From: CAZEPJ01 sp964514105
GTDB taxonomy: Bacteria; Desulfobacterota; Desulfocorpusculales; Desulfocorpusculum
Direction of reading: 5' to 3'
Length of the DNA: 51,583 bases
Assembly: GCA_964514105.1 (NCBI GenBank)
Contig: CAZEPJ010000030.1
Location: 1-51,583 of the forward strand
Shown here: piece after piece, positions 33,216 to 42,424 of the stretch
Layout: each line of letters begins with the position of its first letter
Numbering within the stretch: the stretch's first letter is position 1
Notes under the pieces: generated by a model
What the model saw: only the letters and a program-made list of their open reading frames with translations
Databases searched by the model: none
Told to the model about the DNA's origin: nothing
Position numbers and translations under genes: made by a program

Positions 33216-34880
33216 TCACTTTTCCCTCTCCAGAGAGACGCTCCGCAGGACCACGGAGCCCGTGGGGTGGAGCTTGAAGTCCTTGACGCCCTTGCGAGCG
33301 GGCCACATGACCATGGAGTGGGCGATGGGGATGACCGCCACCTCGTCGAACAGGATCTGCTGGGCCCTCTCGTACATCTGGGCCCGCTTGGCCTGATCCG
33401 TGGTCTGGCGGGCGTCCACCATGAGCTTGTGGTACTCCTCGTTCTTGAACTGGGTGCGCACCGACGGATCGGCCAGGCCGTCGAACAGGACGGCCAGGAA
33501 GTTGTCCGGGTCCCCGTTGTCGCCCGTCCAGCCGAGCTGGAACAAATCCATGTCCTCGGGCTGCTCCCGCTGGCGCTTGAGGTACGTCCCCCAGTCATAG
33601 CTCACGATGCGCGCGTTGATGCCGACCTTCTTCAGGTCGCCGATCATGGCCACGCCCACCTTGAGCCCCTCGGGGTTGTACGGCCGGGCTACGGGCATGG
33701 ACCAGAGGGTGATCTCGGGCAGGCCCTTTCCCTCGGGGAAGCCGGCCTTGGCCAGTTCCGCCTTGGCTGCGTCCACGCTATACTCATAGCCCTTGATGGC
33801 CTTGTTGTAGCCCCACATGAACGGCGGGATGGGGTTGCGGGCCACCTCGCCCATGCCCTGATAGATGGTGTCCACGATGGCCTTGCGGTTGATGGCCAGG
33901 GCCACGGCCCGCCGCAGGTGCACGTTCTGCCAGAGGGCCTTGGTGTGGTTGAAGCCCAAATACCCGATGTTCATTCCGGGCTGGGTGGGGATCCAGAGGT
34001 TCTTGTCCTTCTTGGCCAGGTCGATGTCCGCGGCATTGGGGAACTGGCAGATGTGGATCTTGCCGGCCTTGAGCTCCAGGAAGCGGACCGAGTTCTCCGG
34101 GATCACCCGGAAGACGATCCGTTCCAGGAATGGCCCCTTGGCCTTGTCCCAATAATCCTTGTTGGCCTCGAGGATGATCTGATCGTCCTTGACCCACTTG
34201 ACGAACCGGTAAGGACCGGTGCCCACTGGGTTGCGGACGAACTCCTTGGGATCCTTGGTGAACGCCGCGGGGCTGATGATGTCCGCGAAGTCCATCCCGA
34301 GGTTGGCGAGGAACGGGGCCTCCACCTTCTTGAGCTTGAACACCACCGTGTGGTCATCCGCGGCCTCGATGGCGTCCACAGTGTCGTCCATCTTCATGCT
34401 CACCCAGTACTCGGGCGGCCGCTCCTGCTTGGGGACCTCCCACCCCTTGCCGGCCCACTTGAGCTTGGGCTCCTTCATCATCCGGCCCAGGGAGAATACC
34501 ACGGCGTCGGCGTTGAAGGGGGTCCCGTCGTGGAACTTGACGCCTTTTCGGAGCTTGAAGGTGTACGTCTTGCCGTCGGGGCTCACCTGCCAGGATTCGG
34601 CCAGACCCGGCTCCAGGTCGCACGATTCCTCCTTGTAGAAGATCAACGCCTCCAGGACGTTGTCGCAGATCATGAACGAGTTGCCGTCGGTCTCGTACGC
34701 GGGGTCAAGGCCCACCGAGTCGCCGCCCCTGCCGAAAACCAGGGTTCCGCCCTTCTTTGCCGCCTTGGCCTTGACCTCGCCGCCCTTCTGCTCGGCCCCC
34801 GCCTTCTTCTCCGCCGCAGAGGTCGGGGCGGTCAGGGCCATGCCGAGGGCCACCGCCAGGGTCAACACGAGCCTCTTCAT
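33216..34880 (-). CDS. Peptide ABC transporter substrate-binding protein (DppA/OppA-like)
   Basis: A 554-residue periplasmic SBP_bac_5 protein. A signal peptide (MKRLVLTLAVALGMALTAPTSAA) precedes a short Lys/Ala/Gly-rich linker (EKKAGAEQKGGEVKAKAAKKGG). The mature domain opens GTLVFGRGGDSVGLDPAYETDGNS (in two lobes), and VSPDGKTYTFKLRKGVKFHDGTPFNADAV is the family signature. AAGGAGG lies 8 bases before ATG 34880. It is first in the operon and driven by a near-consensus promoter. The ligand is probably a di- or oligopeptide. Confidence 0.96.
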   Translation of the reverse strand: MKRLVLTLAVALGMALTAPTSAAEKKAGAEQKGGEVKAKAAKKGGTLVFGRGGDSVGLDPAYETDGNSFMICDNVLEALIFYKEESCDLEPGLAESWQVSPDGKTYTFKLRKGVKFHDGTPFNADAVVFSLGRMMKEPKLKWAGKGWEVPKQERPPEYWVSMKMDDTVDAIEAADDHTVVFKLKKVEAPFLANLGMDFADIISPAAFTKDPKEFVRNPVGTGPYRFVKWVKDDQIILEANKDYWDKAKGPFLERIVFRVIPENSVRFLELKAGKIHICQFPNAADIDLAKKDKNLWIPTQPGMNIGYLGFNHTKALWQNVHLRRAVALAINRKAIVDTIYQGMGEVARNPIPPFMWGYNKAIKGYEYSVDAAKAELAKAGFPEGKGLPEITLWSMPVARPYNPEGLKVGVAMIGDLKKVGINARIVSYDWGTYLKRQREQPEDMDLFQLGWTGDNGDPDNFLAVLFDGLADPSVRTQFKNEEYHKLMVDARQTTDQAKRAQMYERAQQILFDEVAVIPIAHSMVMWPARKGVKDFKLHPTGSVVLRSVSLEREK

Positions 34881-34967
34881 GGTCACGCCTCCTTCCAGGG
34901 ATGTGAGATGCCGCTTCAAGGGATGAAAACCGTTGCGAGGGGGACAACACCCGAAAACCCGGAGCAG

Positions 34968-34996
34968 AGTATAGGAAGCGGGCAGTGATGTGTCAA
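34968..34996 (-). promoter_or_regulatory. Promoter of the peptide ABC operon
   Basis: On the minus strand TTGACA (34991-34996), exactly 17 bases, then TATACT (34968-34973): close to the sigma-70 consensus. The predicted leader is about 80 bases. Confidence 0.75.
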
Positions 34997-35117
34997 ACAA
35001 AAAAGGACCGGCCTTCGGTGCATTGCGCGACGACAGGGGCCTTGCCCCACGACTTATGCCGTCCGCTGCGGCATGCCTCGGCCCCGGCTCGACGGCCAGG
35101 TCTCCGAGGGTCAGAGG

Positions 35118-35146
35118 TTGGGAAAGCGGGGGGGCGGTGGTAGAAT
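35118..35146 (+). promoter_or_regulatory. Promoter of the MaoC-like gene
   Basis: TTGGGA (35118-35123), 17 bases, TAGAAT (35141-35146). The start near 35153 leaves a leader of about 39 bases with GGAGGAGGGG before the ATG. Confidence 0.6.
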
Positions 35147-35191
35147 GGTCGGGCCCGTGGAACCCCAAAGACCCGGAGGAGGGGTGAAGGC

Positions 35192-35617
35192 ATGGAGGGG
35201 CGGAGCATCGGGGAGCTGAAGGTCGGGGATGCGGCGGAGCTGACCAAGACCGTCACCGAGGCGGACCTGGTCCTGTTCGCCGGGGTCACGGGGGATTTCA
35301 ACCCGGCCCACGTGGACGAGGTCTGGGCGGGCAAGAGCCGATTTCAGGGGCGCATCGCCCACGGCATGCTCTCGGCGGGGTTTATCTCGGCGGTCATCGG
35401 CACGCGGCTGCCCGGCCCGGGGACCATCTACGTGTCCCAGGAGCTTCGGTTCATGGCGCCGGTGCGCATCGGGGACACGGTGACGGCCCGTGCCGAGGTG
35501 GCGGAGATCCGGGAGTCCAGGAACCGGGTGAGGCTTCACACCCTCTGTCTCAACCAGGACCGGAAGGTGGTGGTGGAGGGAGAGGCCTGGGTCATGCCCC
35601 CGCCACGACTCGACTAG
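35192..35617 (+). CDS. MaoC-like (R)-specific enoyl-CoA hydratase (PhaJ-like)
   Basis: A 141-residue single hot-dog-fold protein. The hydratase-2 motif is clear: Asp and His in GDFNPAHVDEVWA (about residues 45-50) and the following SRFQGRIAHGMLSAGFIS. It should hydrate 2-enoyl-CoA to (R)-3-hydroxyacyl-CoA, as PhaJ does. A GTIYVSQELRFMAPVRIGDTVTA segment matches bacterial MaoC domains. It has its own promoter; the acyl-CoA synthetase 5 kb away is a possible metabolic partner. Phosphotransbutyrylase-associated MaoC domains are an alternative. Confidence 0.9.
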   Translation: MEGRSIGELKVGDAAELTKTVTEADLVLFAGVTGDFNPAHVDEVWAGKSRFQGRIAHGMLSAGFISAVIGTRLPGPGTIYVSQELRFMAPVRIGDTVTARAEVAEIRESRNRVRLHTLCLNQDRKVVVEGEAWVMPPPRLD

Positions 35618-35737
35618 CCCGGGTCGGGCTCCCGCGGGATGACATACCGAGGCGCATGCCAGGCCCGGCATGGGCCGGGATGGGGTCGGGAGGCCATGGG
35701 AGGATCCAATTCGAGGAGGGAAGGGAGGAGGCGAGGC

Positions 35738-36820
35738 ATGGGCGATGGGCTGTACGATCAACTGGCGGAGCTTCTCAGGAAGATCAGCTTCGGGGTGGAG
35801 AAGGGGCCGGAGATGGACGCCCTTTTGCGGGCCCTGTTCACGGAGCAAGAGGCCCGGGTGGCAGTGAACCTCTCCCCCCTGGCCCCCGAGCCGCCAGAGA
35901 AGGTGGCCGAGCGCATGGGGGAGGACTCGGCCGAGGTGGCGGCCATATTGAACCGGATGGCCGACAAGGGGGTCATCTACTGCAACCAGCGGGGCGACTC
36001 CAAGTGGTACAAGCTCATCCAGGTGGTCCCGGGCATCTTCGAGCTGCAGTTCATGCGGGGGGAGGTGACCCCCAGGACCCGAGAGCTGGCCAAGCTCTTT
36101 GAGGATTACTTCCACTCGGTGGAGAAGAAGGGCGCCAAGGAGTCCATCACCCCGTTCGCCCGGGTCATCCCGGTGGAGCGGACCGTGGCGGCGGGTATTC
36201 AGGTCCTCCCCTTCGAGGAGGCCGACCGGTACATCGACGGCGCGGATGTCCTCTCCGTGACCACGTGCTACTGCCGGCACGAGAAGCGCCTCCTGGACCA
36301 GGGGTGCAAGTACCCCGACGACGTGTGCATCCAGATGGGGTCTTTCGCCCGGTTCCTCATCCAACGGGGGTTCGGCAGGGAGATCGGCAAGGCCGAGGCC
36401 CGGGAGATCCTCCGGCGGAGCGAGGAGGCGGGCCTCATCCGCACGGCCAATAACACCCGGGATCACATCGATTTCATCTGCAACTGCTGCAGCTGCTGCT
36501 GTGGCATCCTCCAGAGCGTCAAGTCCGCCACCATGCCCTCCATGGCGGCGGCGAGCAATTACGTGGCCCGGGTGGACGATTCGGCCTGCGTGGCCTGCGG
36601 CGAGTGTGTGGCCCGCTGTCAGATGGACGCCCTGTCCATGGCCAGGGACGCGGCAAAGGTCGATGCAACCCGGTGCGTGGGATGCGGCATCTGCGTCACC
36701 GCCTGCCCCAGCGAGGCCCTGGCGCTGGTTTCCCGGGGTGAGCGCAAGGAGCCCATCAAGGACTTCCGGGCCCTCACCCAGATGCAGATCCAGGACAAGA
36801 TCCGGCTGGGACAACTCTAG
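35738..36820 (+). CDS. Polyferredoxin-like protein with N-terminal winged-helix-like region
   Basis: A 360-residue Fe-S protein with a GGAGG site before ATG 35738. The first 100 or so residues look like a winged-helix domain (LAELLRKISFGVEKGPEMDALLRALF; VAAILNRMADKGVIYCNQRGDSKWYKL). A middle region has Cys clusters: TTCYCRHEKRLLDQGCKYPDDVC and ICNCCSCCCG. The C-terminus has two 4Fe-4S motifs, CVACGECVARC near 284 and CVGCGICVTAC near 313. Such proteins occur in anaerobes, but their role is not established; an Fe-S electron carrier or redox-responsive regulator is possible. The stop overlaps epmA by one base. Confidence 0.85.
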   Translation: MGDGLYDQLAELLRKISFGVEKGPEMDALLRALFTEQEARVAVNLSPLAPEPPEKVAERMGEDSAEVAAILNRMADKGVIYCNQRGDSKWYKLIQVVPGIFELQFMRGEVTPRTRELAKLFEDYFHSVEKKGAKESITPFARVIPVERTVAAGIQVLPFEEADRYIDGADVLSVTTCYCRHEKRLLDQGCKYPDDVCIQMGSFARFLIQRGFGREIGKAEAREILRRSEEAGLIRTANNTRDHIDFICNCCSCCCGILQSVKSATMPSMAAASNYVARVDDSACVACGECVARCQMDALSMARDAAKVDATRCVGCGICVTACPSEALALVSRGERKEPIKDFRALTQMQIQDKIRLGQL

Positions 36821-37908
36821 TGGACCGAAGAAACTGGGTGCGACTGAGAGGCGACGCGGAGCTCCGCCGCAACCTGGAGGTCCGGGGGAACGTCCTGGGG
36901 GGTATCCGCGCCTTCTTCCAGGGGGAGGGGTTCCTGGAGATCGACCCCCCCCTCCTGGTCCCATTGCCCGGCATGGAGCCGCACCTGGTCCCCCTGGCGT
37001 GCGACCTGGAGGACCCGGGCGGGGGGACGCGCCGCTTTTACCTTCACACATCCCCCGAGTACGCCCTCAAGAAGCTCCTGTCCGCGGGGTTGACGCGGAT
37101 CTACTCCTTGGGCCACGTGTTTCGAGGCGGCGAGATCTCCGCGGCCCACAACCCGGAGTTCACCCTCCTGGAATGGTACCGGGCCGGAGAAGATTATGCT
37201 TCGCTCATGGAGGACTGCCAGGCCCTGGTGGACCACCTGCGCCGGATGCTGCATCTGCCCCCCGCCATTCTGTACCAGGGAAGGAGACTGGATCTGAGGC
37301 CGCCGTGGCCCAGGATCGCCGTGGGCGACGCCATGCGGGAGCACGCCGGGGTGGAACTGGAGGCCGTCGGCTGTCTGGAGGACCTGGTCGCCATCGCCCG
37401 AGACAAGGGGTACAGGGAGGTCTCCCTGGAGTGGCCCTGGGAGGACGTGTTTTACCGCATCTTCCTGCAGGAGGTGGAGCCGAGGCTGCCCGGGGACCGT
37501 CCCTTTTTCCTGGTCGACTATCCCGCGGAGATGGCGGCCCTGGCCAGGCCCAAGCCCGGGGCGGCCCGGTGGGTTGAGCGATTCGAGCTGTACGCGGGCG
37601 GCCTGGAGCTGGCCAACGCCTTCTCCGAGTTGACGGACCCCGGCGAGCAACGCCGGCGCCTGGAGGCGGAGAGGCGCCAGCGGCTGGCCCTGGGCCGGGA
37701 GGCCTACCCTGTGGACGCCTCTTTCCTGGAGGCGCTGGAGCGGGGGATGCCCCCCTCGGCCGGCATCGCCCTGGGCGTGGATCGGCTCGTCATGCTGCTG
37801 GTGGACGCCGGGCAGATCCGCCAAGTGCTCCCGTTCCCGGCCGAGGACCTCCTCCAGGAATGGGACCGGATGCACGGACCCCCCGGCCGGCACCGCGGCG
37901 CCCGGTGA
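36820..37908 (+). CDS. epmA: Elongation factor P (R)-beta-lysine ligase homologue (EpmA/GenX/PoxA)
   Basis: A 362-residue short class II lysyl-tRNA-synthetase paralogue without an anticodon-binding domain. Motif 2 is GHVFRGGEISAAHNPEFTLLEWYR, and motif 3 is SAGIALGVDRLVMLL. EpmA attaches (R)-beta-lysine to a Lys of EF-P to help translation through proline runs. The GTG start overlaps the preceding stop by one base. Neither EF-P nor the EpmB aminomutase is in the window, so the modification status is unknown. A few residues of the C-terminus are Arg/Gly-rich. Confidence 0.92.
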   Translation: MDRRNWVRLRGDAELRRNLEVRGNVLGGIRAFFQGEGFLEIDPPLLVPLPGMEPHLVPLACDLEDPGGGTRRFYLHTSPEYALKKLLSAGLTRIYSLGHVFRGGEISAAHNPEFTLLEWYRAGEDYASLMEDCQALVDHLRRMLHLPPAILYQGRRLDLRPPWPRIAVGDAMREHAGVELEAVGCLEDLVAIARDKGYREVSLEWPWEDVFYRIFLQEVEPRLPGDRPFFLVDYPAEMAALARPKPGAARWVERFELYAGGLELANAFSELTDPGEQRRRLEAERRQRLALGREAYPVDASFLEALERGMPPSAGIALGVDRLVMLLVDAGQIRQVLPFPAEDLLQEWDRMHGPPGRHRGAR

Positions 37909-37944
37909 GAGGGGGTTGGGATCAGAGGCCGCCGGGAGACGGTG

Positions 37945-38262
37945 TCAGGGGCAGACCCGCTCCCAGTGCCCGGGCACCCAGACGCGGTGATAGGTGGTGA
38001 AGCCCTCTGCGTCGGTCCGCCCTCTGTGCTCCCAGCGCCCCTCCTTCCAGAAGTCCCTGCACGGGGCCGGGACCGCGTAGGGATACACCGGGTATGCGGG
38101 ATACGCCCACCCCGGCCCCCACCAGGGCCCCCACCAGCTCGGGCCGATGCCCACATAGAAACGACCGTGTCCGTGGGCCCCGCTCAGTGCCGGAGGAACG
38201 AGGGCCGCCGCAGTGATCAGGGCCACGAGGACCAGCCGGCATAATCGTCCCTTTCGGTTCAT
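37945..38262 (-). CDS. Small exported aromatic/proline-rich protein
   Basis: A 105-residue protein with a signal peptide (MNRKGRLCRLVLVALITAAALVPPALSGA). The mature part begins with a Trp/Gly/Pro/Tyr-rich stretch (PSWWGPWWGPGWAYPAYPVYPYAVPAPC) and ends with CRDFWKEGRWEHRGRTDAEGF (given in two blocks by residues) and VPGHWERVCP. Two Cys could form a disulfide. Similar small secreted proteins occur in environmental Gram-negatives with unknown roles. GGGGAG lies 8 bases before ATG 38262. No function is assigned. Confidence 0.8.
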   Translation of the reverse strand: MNRKGRLCRLVLVALITAAALVPPALSGAHGHGRFYVGIGPSWWGPWWGPGWAYPAYPVYPYAVPAPCRDFWKEGRWEHRGRTDAEGFTTYHRVWVPGHWERVCP

Positions 38263-38347
38263 GGTGTCATCTCCCCATGGCAGACTGCGCGAAAGGGGGC
38301 GCGCCACGGCTCCCCGCGACGTTGGACGCCTGAAGGGCCCCGCCGGA

Positions 38348-39343
38348 TTACCCGAAGGCCTCCGTCTCCAGGCGGCCCGGGCGGCGTTCTTGGATCTCCA
38401 GGCCCGGGTCCGCCAGGAGCACCTTGGAGTGGGGGGGGACTGACCGGGTGAGCCAGACATTCCCGCCGATGACCGATCCCGTGCCGATGACGGTGTCGCC
38501 CCCCAGGATGGTGGCCCCCGCGTAGATGATGACGTCGTCCTCGATGGTGGGGTGGCGCTTGTACCCCCTGGCCAGGGAGCCGTCCTCCGCCCGCTGGAAG
38601 CTCAGAGCCCCCAGGGTGACGCCCTGGTAGATCCTCACATTTCGGCCAATGACCGTGGTCTCGCCGATGACGATGCCCGTGCCGTGGTCGATGAAGAAGT
38701 CCTCACCGATGGTGGCCCCGGGGTGGATGTCGATGCCCGTGGTGCGGTGGGCGTACTCGGTCATCATGCGCGGCAGAAGGGGGACGTCCTGGAGGTGCAG
38801 CTCGTGGGCGATGCGATACACGGTGATGGCCAGGATTCCGGGGTACGAGAAGACGATCTCGTCGTGGCTCCTGGCGGCCGGATCGCCCCGGTACGCGGCC
38901 CGAACGTCTCCGGACAGGATCCTCCGAAGGTCGGGAATCCTCCCGAGGAACGCGAAGGCCTCCTGCTGACCCTTCTCCACGCACCTGACGCAGATGCTCT
39001 CCAGCCTCCGGCACTCATGCTGGATGCTCCGGGCAATCTGCAGGGAGAGCCTGTCGAAGAGGGAATTGACCTCGGCCCCGATGTGAAAGGCCAGGTTGCG
39101 CCGGTCCAGTTCCTGGCGGCCGAAGTACCCGGGATAGAGGAGGTCAAGGAGGTCCTTGAGGATCTCCACTACGGACTCCCGGGACGGGATGAGCGCCGCG
39201 TCGATGTGGTCGATGCTACCCTCGCCCCGGCAGCTCGCCACGATGGCCTCCACGACCTCGGGGAGCCTGCCCCGATAATCGGCTGTGAGCTCCATGGCCG
39301 TCTTGCACGTCTCCACTGATGCCGGCCTCCCTGCATCGCTCAT
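38348..39343 (-). CDS. cysE: Serine O-acetyltransferase (CysE/EpsC-like)
   Basis: A 331-residue serine acetyltransferase that makes O-acetylserine for cysteine synthesis. The long helical N-terminal half (1-170) and the left-handed beta-helix with TGIDIHPGATIGEDFFIDHGTGIVIGET (in repeats) and SVIGGNVWLTRSVP are typical of the longer EpsC-type enzymes. The Asp/His pair of FFIDHGTG is catalytic in the family. ATG 39343 has GGAGGG upstream. The C-terminus ends with LETEAFG rather than the Ile that CysE uses to dock with CysK, so complex formation may be absent. No cysK is nearby. Confidence 0.92.
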   Translation of the reverse strand: MSDAGRPASVETCKTAMELTADYRGRLPEVVEAIVASCRGEGSIDHIDAALIPSRESVVEILKDLLDLLYPGYFGRQELDRRNLAFHIGAEVNSLFDRLSLQIARSIQHECRRLESICVRCVEKGQQEAFAFLGRIPDLRRILSGDVRAAYRGDPAARSHDEIVFSYPGILAITVYRIAHELHLQDVPLLPRMMTEYAHRTTGIDIHPGATIGEDFFIDHGTGIVIGETTVIGRNVRIYQGVTLGALSFQRAEDGSLARGYKRHPTIEDDVIIYAGATILGGDTVIGTGSVIGGNVWLTRSVPPHSKVLLADPGLEIQERRPGRLETEAFG

Positions 39344-39460
39344 GGCGTCCCTCCGACCTTCATGTTGGCCGCCGTCTGGGATCATTCTCCGCCATGGCCA
39401 TCGGGTTTTCAAGGCACCGGGCGAAAGATGCGCCGGTTGCCGTCCGGGGGCGGGGATACT

Positions 39461-40546
39461 ATGATGGCCCTCATGGAGCAGGGGCACGAGGCCGAGCTCA
39501 TGGGATCCAGGGCTGCCGAGTTGACCAGGGTCGGTCGCGGCAAAGGACGGCAGGACGCGGCCACCGAAGGAGGGCGCAAGGTCCGAGTGGCCCTCCTGTC
39601 CGTGGCCTCCAATACCCTCTTGGTCCTGCTCAAGCTGGGGGTGGGGGGCCTCACGGGGTCCGTGAGCGTCCTGTCAGAGGCGGCCCACTCGGCCATGGAC
39701 CTGCTGGCCGCCATCATCGCCGCTGCGGCCGTGCGCAAGGCGAGCCACCCGCCCGACGCGGGGCACCCGTTCGGCCACGGGAAATTCGAGAACGCCTCGG
39801 GGGCAGTGGAGGCCCTCCTCATCTTCGCGGCGGGCGGCTACATCATCTGGGAGGCGGTCGATCGGCTGCTCCGCGGGGGCGAGTTGGCCTTCCTGGAAAC
39901 CGCCATGGGGGTCATGGGGGTCTCGGTGGTGGTCAACGCAATCGTCTCCAGCAAGCTGCTTCGGGTGGCCCGGGAGACGGATTCCATCGCCCTGGAGGCC
40001 GACGCCTTGCACCTGCGCACCGACGTATGGACCTCGGCCGGGGTCCTGGCGGCCCTGGGGGCGATCTACCTCTCGGAGCGGTTCATCGAGGATCCGCAGG
40101 CCAAGTTGCGGTTCCTTGCCCTGGACCCCCTGGTGGCCCTGGCCGTGGCCGCCATGATCCTCCGGGCCGCCTGGGACCTCACCCGCCGCGCCCTGGCCGG
40201 GCTCCTGGACCGCCCCCTGCCTCCCGAGGAGGACCGGGTCATCCGGCAGGTGCTGGCGGAGCACGGCGCGGGGTTCGTGGAGTTCCACGAACTGCGACAT
40301 CGCAAGGCCGGCTCCGAGCGGCACATCGACCTCCATCTGGTGGTGGGGAGACAGCGGACGGTGGGAGAGGTCCACGCCCTGTGCGACCACCTGGAGGCGG
40401 AGATTCAGGCCGCACTGCCCAGGGCCCGGGTTCTCATCCATACCGAGCCGTGCAGCGAGACGTGCCCCACCTGCGTTGCCCGAAGAGGGTGCGACGGCCC
40501 GGCCACGGCCATCCCGCCACCCTCGGGGGATCCACGGCGTCCGTGA
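39461..40546 (+). CDS. Cation diffusion facilitator family transporter
   Basis: A 361-residue CDF exporter with about six TM helices. Metal-site motifs are HSAMD in TM2 (SEAAHSAMDLLAA) and HLRTD in TM5 (EADALHLRTDVW); the change at one position in each resembles iron or broad-specificity CDFs more than classic zinc HD-HD types. The His-containing loop GHPFGHGKFENASG matches the FieF/Ferrous group. The cytosolic domain follows from about 260. An unusual C-terminal tail has CSETCPTCVARRGC, a possible extra metal sensor. Starts at 39461, 39464 or 39473 are all possible. Confidence 0.9.
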   Translation: MMALMEQGHEAELMGSRAAELTRVGRGKGRQDAATEGGRKVRVALLSVASNTLLVLLKLGVGGLTGSVSVLSEAAHSAMDLLAAIIAAAAVRKASHPPDAGHPFGHGKFENASGAVEALLIFAAGGYIIWEAVDRLLRGGELAFLETAMGVMGVSVVVNAIVSSKLLRVARETDSIALEADALHLRTDVWTSAGVLAALGAIYLSERFIEDPQAKLRFLALDPLVALAVAAMILRAAWDLTRRALAGLLDRPLPPEEDRVIRQVLAEHGAGFVEFHELRHRKAGSERHIDLHLVVGRQRTVGEVHALCDHLEAEIQAALPRARVLIHTEPCSETCPTCVARRGCDGPATAIPPPSGDPRRP

Positions 40547-40561
40547 TTCACCAGGGCGAGA

Positions 40562-40590
40562 TTGACTTTCCAGTCGAATCGATGCATTTT
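40562..40590 (+). promoter_or_regulatory. Possible promoter of the acyl-CoA synthetase gene
   Basis: TTGACT (40562-40567) and a 17-base spacer before a weak -10, CATTTT (40585-40590). A GATGCAT partial match to the hut octamer overlaps it at 40581-40587. Confidence 0.35.
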
Positions 40591-40658
40591 CTTGGTGCTC
40601 GGACGGACGCTGGATCACCATCTGACCATCGGGGTCCTGATCGAAGAAAGGAGAGGTC

Positions 40659-42401
40659 ATGGAGGAGCGAATCTGGCACAAGCACAAGTGGCCCGAGGGC
40701 GTCCCGTGGGACTTGGATCTGCCCGACATCCCCCTGTTTCAGTTCCTGGAGGATACGGCCCGGCACTACGGGGAGCTCACCTACACCATCTTCCAGGACG
40801 CCCCGCGCACGTTCCGGCAGGTGGACGACATGTCCAGCCAGTTGGCCAACTTTCTCATCTCCCGGGGAATCGGCAAGGGGGATCGGGTGGCCATCTTCCT
40901 CCCCAACCTGCCCCACTACCCCGTCATCTTTTTCGGGATCCTCAAGGCCGGGGCCACGTGCGTCACGTGCAACCCCTTGTACACGGCGGGCGAGCTGAAC
41001 TTCCAGCTCCGGGACTCGGGGGCGAGGGCCGTGTTCGTCATGGACCATCCCCAGTTCTATCCCATGGCCTCCAAGGCGGTGGAGGGGACCGATGTAGAGC
41101 TCGTGGTCCACTGCAGCGTCAAGGCCTTCCTTCCCCCCCTCAAGGGCCTGATCGGGGGGCTCCTGGGCAAGATCCCCAAGGCCTCCGATCACGACCCCGG
41201 GCATGTGTCCTTTGACAGGGCCATCTCGGGGCAGCCCGCCTCCCAGCCCAAGACGGTCATCGACCCCAAGGAGGATCTGGCCCTGATCCTGTACACGGGG
41301 GGCACCACAGGGGTGCCCAAGGGGGCGGCCCTGACTCATCGCAACTTCGTCGCCAACATCTTCGCCCTGGAGGAGTGGATGCGGATTGAGCCTGCGCCCG
41401 GGCAGAAGGCCCAGAAGCTGGAGCGCGGAGGCAAGCACTGCTTCATGGGCGTGCTGCCCTGGTACCACAGCTATGGGCTGACCCTCACCTTGCTGACCGC
41501 CGTGCGTCTGGCCGCACGGGTGGTGTGCGTCCCGGACCCCCGCGCGGGCACCCCCCCCTTCACGGAGATCCTGCGCCTCATCGAGAAGCATCGAGCCACG
41601 CTGCTCCATGCCGTGCCCACCCTGTACAGCGTGCTGGTGAACCACCCGCTGGCGAACAAGTTCGACATCAGTTCCATCGTCGCGTGCGCCTCGGGTGCCG
41701 CCCCTTTGCCGGTGGAGCTGGCCAAGCGCTTCGAGGAGAAGACCGGGTCCATCATCTTCGAGGGGTACGGCCTATCGGAGACGGCCCCTGTCACCCACGT
41801 CAATCCGACCAACCCCCGGGACCGCAAGTTCGGTTCGGTGGGGTTCCCTGTTCCCGGCACCGACGTGAAGATCGTGGATGTGGATACGGGCACCCGGGAA
41901 CTTCCCCTGGGCCAGGACGGAGAGATCGCCATCAGCGGCCCCCAGGTCATGAAGGGATACTGGAACCGACCCGAGGAGAACGAGCTGGTCTTCCGCCAGA
42001 TCGACGGCCGACGGTTCTTCCTCACGGGCGACATCGGGCACATCGACGAGGAGGGGTACACGGTCATCACGGACCGAAAGAAGGACATGATCGACGTGGG
42101 GGGGCTCAAGGCCTATCCACGGGAGATCGAGGAGATCCTGTACGGGCATCCCAAGGTGGCCAATGCCGCCGTGGTGGGGGTACCGGACGCCCGGTCGGGC
42201 CAGGCCGTGAAGGCCTTCGTACAGCTCAAACCGGGTGAGGCGGCCACGGAGGAGGAGATCATCGCGTTCTGCCGGGATCGCATGGCCGGCTACAAGCGGC
42301 CCAAGTTCGTGGAGTTCCGGGAGACCCTCCCCATGAGCACCGTGGGGAAGATCCTGAGACGCCAGCTCCGGGACGAGGAGCTCGCCAAGTCGGGGAAGTA
42401 G
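40659..42401 (+). CDS. Long-chain acyl-CoA synthetase (AMP-forming)
   Basis: A 580-residue ANL-family enzyme. The P-loop is LYTGGTTGVPKG, followed by HSYGLT, EGYGLSET and FLTGDIGHIDEEGY, then DRKKDMIDVGG and the C-terminal catalytic Lys in MSTVGKILRR. It activates a fatty acid as acyl-AMP and transfers it to CoA, feeding beta-oxidation. AAGGAGAGG precedes ATG 40659. It may work with the MaoC-like hydratase 5 kb upstream, but chain-length preference cannot be read. Confidence 0.94.
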   Translation: MEERIWHKHKWPEGVPWDLDLPDIPLFQFLEDTARHYGELTYTIFQDAPRTFRQVDDMSSQLANFLISRGIGKGDRVAIFLPNLPHYPVIFFGILKAGATCVTCNPLYTAGELNFQLRDSGARAVFVMDHPQFYPMASKAVEGTDVELVVHCSVKAFLPPLKGLIGGLLGKIPKASDHDPGHVSFDRAISGQPASQPKTVIDPKEDLALILYTGGTTGVPKGAALTHRNFVANIFALEEWMRIEPAPGQKAQKLERGGKHCFMGVLPWYHSYGLTLTLLTAVRLAARVVCVPDPRAGTPPFTEILRLIEKHRATLLHAVPTLYSVLVNHPLANKFDISSIVACASGAAPLPVELAKRFEEKTGSIIFEGYGLSETAPVTHVNPTNPRDRKFGSVGFPVPGTDVKIVDVDTGTRELPLGQDGEIAISGPQVMKGYWNRPEENELVFRQIDGRRFFLTGDIGHIDEEGYTVITDRKKDMIDVGGLKAYPREIEEILYGHPKVANAAVVGVPDARSGQAVKAFVQLKPGEAATEEEIIAFCRDRMAGYKRPKFVEFRETLPMSTVGKILRRQLRDEELAKSGK

Positions 42402-42424
42402 GGCGGGGGCCCGGATCCCGAGGG

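Larger units (their letters stand above)
34881..35191. other. 311-base divergent region between the dpp operon and the MaoC-like gene
   Basis: It contains two well-formed divergent sigma-70-type promoters, 34968-34996 (minus) and 35118-35146 (plus), and no gene. No obvious shared operator was seen between them. Confidence 0.6.

Noticed and set aside
36501..37577. Plus-strand frame overlapping epmA
   Set aside because: Shadow of the Fe-S protein and EpmA; no domain and skewed composition.
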